Source of the DNA: Methylovulum sp.
Lineage (GTDB): Bacteria; Pseudomonadota; Gammaproteobacteria; Methylococcales; Methylomonadaceae
Length of the DNA stretch: 64,000 bases
Direction of reading: 5' to 3'
Assembly: GCA_028712695.1 (NCBI GenBank)
Contig: JAQTQZ010000007.1
Location: forward strand, 62,001-126,000
Shown here: positions 45,152 through 54,295 of the stretch, in pieces
Layout: each line of letters opens with the position of its first letter
Position numbering within the stretch: the first letter of the stretch is position 1
The notes under the pieces: generated by a model
Told to the model about the DNA's origin: nothing
Database searches by the model: none
The model's input: the letters and a program-made list of their open reading frames with translations, nothing else
Translations under genes and position numbers: made by a program

Positions 45152-45346
45152 TTATAAGGAGGATTCTTGCGCCCATTCGCGCACCAGTTTAACCAGCTTT
45201 GCTGGGTACTGCGCCTGCAAAACCTCCCCTGTTTCAATCGCCATTAATGCTTCATCGCCTTGATATTCAATATGAAAGTGAGGCGGGGTATGATTGTCGT
45301 GGTACATGAGAATATAAATACCGAAAAAATAGGATATTACGGGCAT
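45152..45346 (-). CDS. DUF4160 domain protein, short
   Basis: 64 residues; MPVISYFFGIYILMYHDNH, TPPHFHIEYQGDEALMAIE and LQAQYPAKLVKLVREWAQE are the DUF4160 pattern. The usual family members continue about 15-25 residues past EW, so this one may be clipped at the C-terminus. A DUF2442 partner, often beside DUF4160 in toxin-antitoxin-like pairs, is not seen. Confidence 0.75.
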   Translation of the reverse strand: MPVISYFFGIYILMYHDNHTPPHFHIEYQGDEALMAIETGEVLQAQYPAKLVKLVREWAQESSL

Positions 45347-45396
45347 TTTATTTCCTCTTTTAGCATAGAAAATTGTTCATCATAAACAGCAGGTAT

Positions 45397-45435
45397 AAAA
45401 AAAGCCGGAAAGGTCAACCCTTATCCGGCTTTTTT
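45397..45435. terminator. intrinsic terminator, bidirectional
   Basis: AAAGCCGGA (45401-45409) pairs with TCCGGCTTT (45424-45432), with A7 on the left and T6 on the right. It lies just past the stop of the large oxidoreductase gene on the minus strand. Confidence 0.85.
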
Positions 45436-45456
45436 ATCACTTAAGCAATCACCGCC

Positions 45457-48400
45457 TTATTGCTGTTCCAACAAATAATCCAGCCATAAATTAGACAACT
45501 TCTCCTGCACGGTATTTTGCTTTAGCCGTGCATTCAAATGCGGGAAGTCCACTTTGTCCAAATCCTGGTCTTGGTTGTAGCAAGAGTAGACAAAGTATTC
45601 GTCGCCGTTGGGGTCGACGTGTTTGCACAAGCACTGGGCGCAGATGCCTTTCATCATGCACTGCATCGGCGAGTTGATGGAGCCGATGGCGTGTTGGACT
45701 TTGGCCAAATACGGTTTCAGCACGTTGAAACGGGCGTCTTTGACCGCCGCCATCATGCGGTCGGAACCGATGACGATCAGGTGGTCGGACTCGCTCAGCG
45801 GGATGGGTTGTTCGCCCAAGTCACCTTTGGCGTAGGCCAGCATACATTCGAGGATATTGCCGACGAAGGTTTTGTCCTGCGGGCGGGTCGGGGTGATGGC
45901 GGTTGCGCCTGGCGTGTTGTCAACCGACCAGACAATCACATCGGAAGCGGCTTCGATGTCTTCAACCTTGAAAATGTCTTGGTTGTATTTGTAGCCGGCA
46001 AAATAAATGACTTTGTTACCGGCGGCACGCATGGCTTTGCCAATGGAGAACAACACGGCGTTGCCTAAGCCGCCACCGATCAGCAACACGGTTTCCCCGC
46101 TCGGGATTTCGGTTGGCGCACCGGTCACGCCCATCAAAATCACTTTGTCACCCACATTCCAAGTGGCGCACAAGCGCGATGACGAACCCATTTCCAACGC
46201 AATCAACGACACCGTGCCCTGCTCAGGGTAAACTTCGGCACCCGTCAACGCCAAGCCTTCGGCGGCCAGCACGGTATTTTCAACAGTTGGCGCGAAAGCT
46301 TCAAAGTTTTGTACACGGTAAAACTGGCCAGGTTGGAATTTTGCCGCCGCCATGGGCGCTTTGACGACCACTTCGATAATGGTTGGGGTCAGGCGGTTGA
46401 TGGCGACAATTGTTGCGGTGAACGCTTCATCCAGACGCTTGAACAGGGCGGTTAAGGCCGCATCGCGCTCCGGTTGCGCGGCGGGGTCAAGTGCCGCCAG
46501 TTCCTTCTCGAACAATTTGGCGACATAAGGGTAGCCGTTTTTCGCGCTCGCCATCGCCTTGACCACGTTGCCTGCATAAACAGGGTGGTTGTCGCCGTAA
46601 AAGCTGATGAATTTACCGTCTTTTTGGTACGAAGTCAGCGGTGCGGGTTTGCCCAATTTAGGCGCGGCTTCATCGTGCATAGGCACTAATTCCAGTGCGC
46701 CATCCGTCCATTCGGGCTGGTAACGTTGGAAGAAATGCTTGTCCATTGCAAAGGTTTTTGGGTATTCGCTTTGGTAAATGGTATTTGGCGAGGTGCCTGC
46801 GGCAACGTATAAATTACGCAACGGCACGGTGACATTTTTGCCTGCGCTCTTCCAACGGCCTTCTTCCAAAACTTGCTTGTCAAATTCTACGGCCTGCAAA
46901 TGACCGAACTCATCGGCGATTGCTTCTAATGGGCTCATGCCTTCGGCTAGTGCAATGCCTTCTTCCAAGGCTTCGGCGATTTCTTCGTGGTTTTGGCGGT
47001 AGGCAGGCGCATCGGTCATACCTTTGCGGTAAAACAAGGTCACGCCACCCCAACTTTCCACTAACGGCTGGAAGTTCGGCAATTCATCAGCGGCAGCCGC
47101 CCGGCCGCGTTCGGCGCGGATGGCTGAGCCATGCGCCAAAAACTCATCGAGGATCGTGTTTTCTTCTTTATCATAGCGGGCACGGACTTTTTCTATGCCG
47201 TAACGGGTAACCAGCGTTTCATAACGGTGCAGGACTTTTTCCACTTGCACCGGATAGTACGCCATCAATTCGGTGGCGGTGTCTATCGCCGTCAAACCGC
47301 CGCCGATGACGCCCGCAGGCAAGCGCACTTGCAAGTTAGCCAACGATGACATTTTTGCCGCACCGGTCAATTGCAAGGCCATCAAAAAGTCAGAGGCTTT
47401 GCGGATACCACGTAACAAGTTGTTTTTCAGGTTGATGATGGTTGGTTTGCCTGCGCCGGAAGCGATACATATATGGTCAAAGCCCATGTCCCAAGCATCA
47501 TCAATCGTAATTGTGCCGCCAAAGCGCACACCGCCGTAAGCGCGGAAGGCTTTGCGCCGCGCCAAGGTCAGGTAGATGACTTTCAGGAAATTTTTGTCCC
47601 AACGCACGGTGATGCCGTATTCGGCAACGCCACCAAAGCCAGCGAGGATGCGCTTGTCCAAGTCTTCGTAAAGTTCGTTGAAATCAACAATCGGCAACGG
47701 CAGGTTGTTTTCATCACCCGTCAGTGCAACTGGCAATGGTTCAATTTTAAGTCCGTCGATACCGGCAACAGCAAAGCCTTCGTTCAGCAAATAATGGCTC
47801 ATCGTGTAACCGGCAGGGCCTAAACCGACCACCAACGCATTTTTGCCGTTGTACGCTTGCATCACCGGACGCTTGACATTGAGCGGGTTCCAGCGGGTCA
47901 GCAGGCTGTAGATTTCAAAGCCGTATGGCATGAACAGCACATCGGTCAGCACGTTGGTTTCAATTTGCGGAATGTTGACTGGATCGGTTTTTTGGTAAAT
48001 ACAACCTTTCATACACTCGTTGCAAATCCGGTGGCCGGTGCCGGGGCACATTGGATTGTCGATGATGATGATTGCCAATGCGCCGATATTGTCGCCACGA
48101 CGTTTGACCAAGTGCATCTCGGAGATTTTCTCATCCAGCGGGCAACCGATGGTGGTCACGCCCAACGGATCCACTTTAAAGGTGTTGGTCTTTTTGTTGC
48201 GCATGCCCTTAGAGCAAGAATCGGTGTCACGCTCGTGGCAATAAATGCAGTGGTTGACTTCGGACAGCACTTCCCGCTCGTTAAATCGGGGATCGGTCAG
48301 TTTAAAGCCGTCACGGCGGCGACGGTATTCCTGCTCGCCCATCCAAGCGGTGAATTCGCCACGGTCTACGGTGTCGTGGGCAACCAGATGATCAAAATCA

Positions 48401-49146
48401 CGTTTTTCAGGTAATTTGAAGCTTAACCAATCAGCAACAATGTCATTATCTTGTTGGGCGACAAAGCTCCAGCATTGCACTATCTCGATTAAACCTGCAA
48501 CCAGTCCGGCAGGTTCTGGTTGCTCAAGAAGCGCCTTAAACTCAGCCGCTGCCAACGCATGCGCCGAAAGTTTGGCGCGTAGCTCCACAACCGCGTCATC
48601 AGCACCAACATAGTCGCTGTCTTTACCTTTGGCAACCAACTTGTAATGCGCCGACAACAGGCCTATCGCTGCACCGACACGGGCAACCCGATGTTCTGGG
48701 TCATTATCTGAATTGGCTTCGGGGAATGCGGCATCAACTAGCAAATCAAAACGGTTTAACACACTGGAAATATTCCAATCGCTGGTGTCCTGGCCTTTAA
48801 AAACAACCCCCAGTTTTTCCACCACTTCATTCTTATAAGTAAAAATACTGTCGATTTCTTCTTTTATCTTTGCCGACTGGGCTTGATGCTGTTCGGTCAC
48901 GTTAAACAGACGGGCGACAAATTGGCCGACATAAGGCCCCATATTGACCAATAATTCAGAGATTTGCTCAGGCGCCAGCCCTTCCCCTTGGTTGTTGCGG
49001 TAAGCGGCAAACTGTTCAAAAAGATCTGCATCATGCTGTTTTACCGACGCATCAAATACGTCCAGCAAGTCGCTAAGACGGACTGCATCGTATAAATCGG
49101 CGTAAGTAAAGTCGGGGATGCCCAGCGTAAAGTTGTTTTGTTGCAT
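45457..49146 (-). CDS. giant NfnB-NfnA-like iron-sulfur flavoprotein fusion
   Basis: 1229 residues. Residues 1-290 are helical with no family recognised. Then a GltD/NfnB-like part: eight Cys (300, 303, 311, 335, 367, 375, 378, 382) for two [4Fe-4S] clusters, GLGPAGYTMS at 441 and a second dinucleotide fold (PAGVIGGGLTAIDTATELM). From about residue 930 a PyrK/NfnA-like ferredoxin-NADP reductase part: FQPGQFYRVQNFE, VLLIGGGLGNAVLFSIGKAM and a [2Fe-2S] site with Cys 1163, 1169, 1172, 1174, 1189. In NfnAB, such subunits shuttle electrons between NADH, NADPH and ferredoxin. Here they are fused in one chain. Monocistronic with its own terminator. Substrates not proven. Confidence 0.8.
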   Translation of the reverse strand: MQQNNFTLGIPDFTYADLYDAVRLSDLLDVFDASVKQHDADLFEQFAAYRNNQGEGLAPEQISELLVNMGPYVGQFVARLFNVTEQHQAQSAKIKEEIDSIFTYKNEVVEKLGVVFKGQDTSDWNISSVLNRFDLLVDAAFPEANSDNDPEHRVARVGAAIGLLSAHYKLVAKGKDSDYVGADDAVVELRAKLSAHALAAAEFKALLEQPEPAGLVAGLIEIVQCWSFVAQQDNDIVADWLSFKLPEKRDFDHLVAHDTVDRGEFTAWMGEQEYRRRRDGFKLTDPRFNEREVLSEVNHCIYCHERDTDSCSKGMRNKKTNTFKVDPLGVTTIGCPLDEKISEMHLVKRRGDNIGALAIIIIDNPMCPGTGHRICNECMKGCIYQKTDPVNIPQIETNVLTDVLFMPYGFEIYSLLTRWNPLNVKRPVMQAYNGKNALVVGLGPAGYTMSHYLLNEGFAVAGIDGLKIEPLPVALTGDENNLPLPIVDFNELYEDLDKRILAGFGGVAEYGITVRWDKNFLKVIYLTLARRKAFRAYGGVRFGGTITIDDAWDMGFDHICIASGAGKPTIINLKNNLLRGIRKASDFLMALQLTGAAKMSSLANLQVRLPAGVIGGGLTAIDTATELMAYYPVQVEKVLHRYETLVTRYGIEKVRARYDKEENTILDEFLAHGSAIRAERGRAAAADELPNFQPLVESWGGVTLFYRKGMTDAPAYRQNHEEIAEALEEGIALAEGMSPLEAIADEFGHLQAVEFDKQVLEEGRWKSAGKNVTVPLRNLYVAAGTSPNTIYQSEYPKTFAMDKHFFQRYQPEWTDGALELVPMHDEAAPKLGKPAPLTSYQKDGKFISFYGDNHPVYAGNVVKAMASAKNGYPYVAKLFEKELAALDPAAQPERDAALTALFKRLDEAFTATIVAINRLTPTIIEVVVKAPMAAAKFQPGQFYRVQNFEAFAPTVENTVLAAEGLALTGAEVYPEQGTVSLIALEMGSSSRLCATWNVGDKVILMGVTGAPTEIPSGETVLLIGGGLGNAVLFSIGKAMRAAGNKVIYFAGYKYNQDIFKVEDIEAASDVIVWSVDNTPGATAITPTRPQDKTFVGNILECMLAYAKGDLGEQPIPLSESDHLIVIGSDRMMAAVKDARFNVLKPYLAKVQHAIGSINSPMQCMMKGICAQCLCKHVDPNGDEYFVYSCYNQDQDLDKVDFPHLNARLKQNTVQEKLSNLWLDYLLEQQ

Positions 49147-49324
49147 AGTGTTTGTGTTGGCTTAGCCCAGCATTGCGCCAACAAGATGGGCTGGCACAAT
49201 GTGAGGAAAAAAGAAGGATTTTGACAGACCATTGTAAGTAAATATGGCGTCTTTTGCCACAGCTAATCGGGGATGGACAGGGCTAACCCATTAAAATTAT
49301 GGGCATCTGCCAGCCAATTGTTTT

Positions 49325-50464
49325 TTACACCAACAAATGGCAGTCACTCCACACAACGGCATTGCCCAACTCATTAAATAGCAGGGGCAATGCCGTTTTG
49401 GCTTTGGCATGTACGTCGTGGAACAATAACAGGCCATGCCGTTTAATCAGCATTAACGCCATCATTCGATTGACTACATCATCGGCACCCACTTTGGCAT
49501 TCCAATCTTGCGAGTCGAGATTCCACAATTCAACTTGCAAAAACTGGGATTGAAAGAATGCGCTGCTGTCCGCTTTGCGCTGACCGTAAGGCGGACGGAA
49601 TAAAGGCAGAAGATTGTCTTTTGAGATAACCTGACTTAACAAGGTTTGGGTACGTTTTATGGAGTCTTGCCATTGCGCCCATTTGGCATGGGATTGATGC
49701 TCCCAGCCATGCGAAGCGACACATTGCGGGCCATAAAGCCCCGCTAATGCGGCGGCATTGGTTTTCTGCAGCCGGTTCTGAAATTTCTCCCCCAACACAA
49801 AAAACACCGCGCTTTTCTGATGTTGCGCCAACATTGCCAACACCTCGTCGGTACTGCCCCCAGCTGAGCTGGGGCCATCGTCAAAACTTAGAAAAAATTG
49901 CCGGTCGGCAAATTTATCACCGTTGTGCTCGTTATCATTAAACCGGTCGATTTCACTGCTGACTTTAGGGAATAATGCTGCCAGCCGTAATTGTTCTGCA
50001 ATATAGGTATGCGCAAATCCAGCCAGATTAGCACGCCATGCAGCGAGTGGCGGTGGTGTTTTGTCGCGCGCTGATGCCGCCTTAGCCAATAAATCGTTGA
50101 CGGTAGCCACATTGCCCAAACATGTCCAGTCAGCATCAGTGCAATCTTTTGCGGCGAGCTGGTAATTTTTTAACGCCAGCCCCAACTCTTTTGCCACCCA
50201 TTTATCAACGGACGCACGATTGACGCTTTTGATTTTAAATGCGGCCAGCATGTCCTTATCAGACAGTTTTTGCTGCTCTTGTATGGCTAAAACATAAGGC
50301 AGTAATGCCGCCCGCGAAGCTTTATCAAAATCCTGCGGGGTATTGACCGGCTCAGGCCAAAGCTGCCGGTTTGCCGTGGCAACTAGCGCTGGGCCTGCCG
50401 AGTAAGCCAGCGCGTTTTGCATCAGCAATAGCGCACCGATTAAACACAGCCAACGCACCATCAT
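49325..50464 (-). CDS. polysaccharide deacetylase family protein (NodB domain)
   Basis: 379 residues; signal sequence ending NALAYSAG. A helical N-terminal region of about 190 residues precedes the NodB domain: FFLSFDDGPSSAGGSTDE (metal Asp), ASHGWEHQSHAKW (HxxxH metal ligands), FRPPYGQRKADS and LLLFHDVHAK. It may deacetylate peptidoglycan or an exopolysaccharide in the periplasm. The start overlaps the YfaP/TPR gene stop by 4 bases (ATGA), so the two are co-translated. Confidence 0.85.
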   Translation of the reverse strand: MMVRWLCLIGALLLMQNALAYSAGPALVATANRQLWPEPVNTPQDFDKASRAALLPYVLAIQEQQKLSDKDMLAAFKIKSVNRASVDKWVAKELGLALKNYQLAAKDCTDADWTCLGNVATVNDLLAKAASARDKTPPPLAAWRANLAGFAHTYIAEQLRLAALFPKVSSEIDRFNDNEHNGDKFADRQFFLSFDDGPSSAGGSTDEVLAMLAQHQKSAVFFVLGEKFQNRLQKTNAAALAGLYGPQCVASHGWEHQSHAKWAQWQDSIKRTQTLLSQVISKDNLLPLFRPPYGQRKADSSAFFQSQFLQVELWNLDSQDWNAKVGADDVVNRMMALMLIKRHGLLLFHDVHAKAKTALPLLFNELGNAVVWSDCHLLV

Positions 50465-51663
50465 TTCGCCCCTTTTTGCTGCATCCGTTTAATGGCTTTA
50501 TCATAAACCGCGTTGCTTTTTTCACGTTTCGCGTAATGGTACTCACGCAACGCATCGTTCCATTGCCCGGCTTGTTCGTAAATTTTGCCATTATTGTAAT
50601 GTGAGCTGGCACGCACGGTTGCCGCCGTAGGGCCACCCGCCAAGGCTATCGCCTTTCTGTTTGCCCACAGCGCTTCGGCCACGTCGCCCGCTTTTTGGAA
50701 GGCCAACCCTAAATTGCTATAAGCTTGCCCGTAATTGCCATCCAGTTCGATGGCCGCTTGGTACAAACGTATCGCTTCTGCGTAATTGCCTGCGTGGTAG
50801 GCTTGCTCGCCTTGCTTGTTCAGGTTTTTGGCATTTTCCTGATTGTCGGCGCTGTAATCAATAACCTGTGCGGTGGAATTGTCGATAACGCCTTGAAATT
50901 CGGATGTTTGCAGCCGCTCATGGCTGGTTACGCCTTTGATGGTGTTAAAGTCTTGGAAGTCACCGGATTCAGTGACCGCAAAGACCGTCCATAAATTACC
51001 GGCCTGGTTTTTAGGGACGTAATAGGTTCTGATCAACGTCTGGCCGACATAAACAAACACTTTGGCATGGCTAGCCGACAACCGCGTGGAACCTGGCTCG
51101 CTACCGTCAGAAAAGTTATGGACTGCATAGACATAGCGCTCACCATCATGTTTACGGTTAATGGTGATGGTTTCAGGGCCAAAGCTGGTGGTGTCATCAA
51201 CGTCCAACAACGCGTCCGTGCCGGTCATTGCGGAAAAATAAACATGGTTGTTTGGGAAAACCAAGTGTGAATCCAAGTCTTCAGGCTCAGCGCCCCAGTT
51301 TAAGACTATACGCATCCCATCCAGATTCTTCATCACCGGGCTGATGGCATAGGTCATCCCCGCACAAGGACATTTGACGACCAAATCAGAATAACCCGGT
51401 TTTTTAACGATGAGCAATGCCGCCGCATCATCGGCAAAGGGACTGCTCAGGCTTACCTGACCCTGTGCATTAGTGGTTGCGGTGACTGACTGCTCGCCAT
51501 TTTTTTGTAAAATGACGGCCGCACCGGCAATTTTTTGATCTTTTATGGTGGCACTTAGAATTTGGACACCCACCGGATTTTCTGCATACGACGTCATGCT
51601 ATAAAGCATTAGCGGCAATACTGTTAATTTTAAAAAAAATAGTTTGGGCTGCTTGATCATCAT
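50461..51663 (-). CDS. YfaP-like (DUF2135) protein with TPR repeats
   Basis: 400 residues, signal peptide ending SYAENP. Residues ~30-115 resemble a carboxypeptidase-regulatory beta fold (IAGAAVILQKNGEQSVTATT). Then a YfaP/DUF2135-like block: GMRIVLNWGAEPEDLDSHLV, DVDDTTSFGPETITI and YVYAVHNFSDGSEPGST. C-terminal TPRs: LNKQGEQAYHAGNYAEAIRL, AYSNLGLAFQKAGDVAEALW and YNNGKIYEQAGQWNDALREY. Predicted periplasmic scaffold. It sits between ftsZ and the deacetylase, where many gammaproteobacteria carry lpxC. Confidence 0.75.
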   Translation of the reverse strand: MMIKQPKLFFLKLTVLPLMLYSMTSYAENPVGVQILSATIKDQKIAGAAVILQKNGEQSVTATTNAQGQVSLSSPFADDAAALLIVKKPGYSDLVVKCPCAGMTYAISPVMKNLDGMRIVLNWGAEPEDLDSHLVFPNNHVYFSAMTGTDALLDVDDTTSFGPETITINRKHDGERYVYAVHNFSDGSEPGSTRLSASHAKVFVYVGQTLIRTYYVPKNQAGNLWTVFAVTESGDFQDFNTIKGVTSHERLQTSEFQGVIDNSTAQVIDYSADNQENAKNLNKQGEQAYHAGNYAEAIRLYQAAIELDGNYGQAYSNLGLAFQKAGDVAEALWANRKAIALAGGPTAATVRASSHYNNGKIYEQAGQWNDALREYHYAKREKSNAVYDKAIKRMQQKGAK

Positions 51664-51850
51664 GTTCTCCAGAAAGTGTGGGGCGTAAATTGGATTGCTT
51701 TATTTTTATGGATTGACGGTGTTTTTAATTTGAACCTGCCCGTGTGGCAAGCGATATCGGTAGGATTGATTGCTATCACCCCTACCGATTAGTTGAATTT
51801 TACAGCGTCGCTGTGAAAATAATATGAACTTTAAAACAAGCTGGCCGATG

Positions 51851-53020
51851 TTAGTCGGCTTGGCGTCTTAAAAATGCGGGGATGTCGAGATAATCCAGAT
51901 CCGCTTCTTTTTTAGGCTGTGCGCCGAAACGTTTTTCTCTGCTTTCGGTTTTAGCCTCGGTTTTAAGTTCACCTTTATCACGGCGAATTATCGTTGGCCT
52001 ATCCAAGTCATCATAATTGGCCACGCCAGGACGTTGCATAACCTTAACGGTTGCTTTAGCCACCGCTGGCACCCCCATGCCGGTCGCCACCACGGTGACT
52101 TTAATTTCATCCCCTAACGAGGGGTCAATTGCGGTACCAATTTTGATGATGGCATCTTCTGAAGCAAATTCATGGACAATATTACCGACCTCATCAAACT
52201 CGGCAATGCCCATATCCGCTGCAGAAATATTAACCAATATGCCACGTGCACCTTGCAGGTTAATGTCTTCCAACAACGGGCATTTAATCGCTTCTTCGGC
52301 GGCAATTCGAGCGCGGCTTTCGCCAGATGCGGAACCGATACCCATAATGGCTGCGCCCATGCCGGACATCACCGTCCTGACATCGGCAAAGTCGACGTTG
52401 ATCATACCGGGATGGACAATCAGCTCGGTGATGCCTTGCACCGCATCCAACAGGACATCATTAGCGGCCTTAAATGCGTTCATCAATGACACGTTGTTGC
52501 CTAACACCGGCAATAATTTCTGGTTAGGGATAGTGATCAATGAATCGACATATTTCTCCAGCTCAGCAATACCTTGTTCAGCAACCAGCTGTTTCTTTTT
52601 GCCTTCAAACAAAAACGGTTTGGTGACAACGGCAACCGTCAAAATGCCCATTTCCCTGGCAATTTCTGCAATCACCGGAATCGCGCCAGTGCCAGTGCCA
52701 CCACCCATACCCGCAGTTAAAAACACCATGTCCGCACCCTGCAAAGCTTCTTTGATGCGGTCTTTATTTTCCTCTGCCGCCTGCCGTCCAATATCTGGAT
52801 TAGTCCCTGCGCCCAGACCTTTGGTCAGCTCGACCCCCAGCTGGATAATCGTACCCACCTGAAGCTTCCTTAATGCTTGTGCATCGGTATTTGCACAAAT
52901 AAACTCAACCCCTTCGATATGGCTGTCAGCCATGTGATTGACGGCATTACCGCCACCTCCGCCCACACCAATAACTTTGATGACGGCAGTTTCGCTATTA
53001 TCCACCATTTCATATTTCAT
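51851..53020 (-). CDS. ftsZ: cell division protein FtsZ
   Basis: Tubulin-like GTPase that forms the division ring. 389 residues. GGGGGNAVNHM and the GTP-binding GGGTGTGA tubulin signature are present, with NVDFADVRTVMSGMGAAIMG. The C-terminal tail LDYLDIPAFLRRQAD is the conserved docking peptide for FtsA and ZipA. Starts 40 bases after ftsA. Last dcw gene of the cluster in this window. Confidence 0.98.
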   Translation of the reverse strand: MKYEMVDNSETAVIKVIGVGGGGGNAVNHMADSHIEGVEFICANTDAQALRKLQVGTIIQLGVELTKGLGAGTNPDIGRQAAEENKDRIKEALQGADMVFLTAGMGGGTGTGAIPVIAEIAREMGILTVAVVTKPFLFEGKKKQLVAEQGIAELEKYVDSLITIPNQKLLPVLGNNVSLMNAFKAANDVLLDAVQGITELIVHPGMINVDFADVRTVMSGMGAAIMGIGSASGESRARIAAEEAIKCPLLEDINLQGARGILVNISAADMGIAEFDEVGNIVHEFASEDAIIKIGTAIDPSLGDEIKVTVVATGMGVPAVAKATVKVMQRPGVANYDDLDRPTIIRRDKGELKTEAKTESREKRFGAQPKKEADLDYLDIPAFLRRQAD

Positions 53021-53060
53021 TTTACTGCCCCTTAGAATTTAGACACACTATACAAAGCCA

Positions 53061-54290
53061 TTAAAAATTACCCTGAAACCAATTTTTCACTTGTGCAATC
53101 CATCCGCCATTGTCGGCATCACCGCTTCTACCTATCCCTTGATGCTCCCGGCCATACATTAACAATCCGACGCCTGTAGAATAAATCGGATTTTTTACCA
53201 CTTCAGTCAACCCTGTCACATTTTCCGGCCCACCCATGCGCACCGGCATATGGAAAATCTCTTCCGCCAGCTCTATCAAGCCCATCACTTTTGAGCTACC
53301 GCCCGTCAGCACGATACCCGCCGCAATCAGTTCTTCGTTGCCACTGCGCCTTAGCTCAGATTGAACCAACAACATCAGTTCTTCATAACGCGGTTCAATT
53401 ATTTCCGCCAGATTTTGTCTGGAAATTTTACGCGGTGCCCGGTCACCGATGCTGGGCACATCAATGGTGCCTTCCGCACCCGCTAGCTGCGTCAATGCGC
53501 AGGCATATTTTTGTTTAATCTCCTCCGCATTCACCGTCGGGGTGCGTAAAGCGACCGCAATATCATTGGTGACCTGATCGCCTGCTATCGGTATGACAGC
53601 GGTATGCTTAATCGCACCATCAACAAAAATAGCAATATCCGTCGTGCCTCCCCCCATGTCTATCAAACAGACACCCAACTCTTTTTCATCTTCAGTCAAC
53701 ACTGAATTGCAGGATGCCAGCTGCTCCAGAACAATATCATCAACTTCAAGCCCACAGCGGCGGATGCACTTAATGATGTTTTGCGAGGCGCTGACACTGC
53801 CGGTGACCATGTGCACCCGCGCTTCCAAGCGTATGCCGGACATCCCGATAGGTTCTTTAATGCCATCCTGAAGGTCAATGACGAACTCCTGCGGCAAAAT
53901 ATGCAGGAGTTTTTGGTCGGCAGGAATGGCCATTGCCCGCGCCGAATCAATGACCCGGTCAACATCATATTGGGTCACTTCCTTATCCTTGATGGCCACC
54001 ACGCCGTGTGAGTTCAGGCTACGGATATGGCTACCGGCGATACCTGCAAAGACAGATTTGATTTGGCAACCCGCCATCAGCTCGGCTTCTTCAATCGCCC
54101 GTTGTATCGACTGCACGGTCGATTCCAAATTGACCACCACGCCTTTTTTAAGGCCGCGCGACGGTGCCTTACCTATCCCTATGATTTCTATGCCGCCATC
54201 ACTGGTGAGCTCACCGACAATAGCCGCAACTTTGGAGGTGCCTATATCCAATCCGACTATTAAATTACGTTCTGTTCTGTTTCTCGCCAT
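53061..54290 (-). CDS. ftsA: cell division protein FtsA
   Basis: Actin-like protein that tethers FtsZ to the membrane. 409 residues. VGLDIGTSKVAAIVGEL begins the actin fold, with VCLIDMGGGTTDIAIF and GIVLTGGSSKVMGLIEL. The C-terminal amphipathic helix WIAQVKNWFQGNF serves as the membrane-targeting sequence. It follows ftsQ by five bases. Confidence 0.97.
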   Translation of the reverse strand: MARNRTERNLIVGLDIGTSKVAAIVGELTSDGGIEIIGIGKAPSRGLKKGVVVNLESTVQSIQRAIEEAELMAGCQIKSVFAGIAGSHIRSLNSHGVVAIKDKEVTQYDVDRVIDSARAMAIPADQKLLHILPQEFVIDLQDGIKEPIGMSGIRLEARVHMVTGSVSASQNIIKCIRRCGLEVDDIVLEQLASCNSVLTEDEKELGVCLIDMGGGTTDIAIFVDGAIKHTAVIPIAGDQVTNDIAVALRTPTVNAEEIKQKYACALTQLAGAEGTIDVPSIGDRAPRKISRQNLAEIIEPRYEELMLLVQSELRRSGNEELIAAGIVLTGGSSKVMGLIELAEEIFHMPVRMGGPENVTGLTEVVKNPIYSTGVGLLMYGREHQGIGRSGDADNGGWIAQVKNWFQGNF

Positions 54291-54295
54291 TTTGT

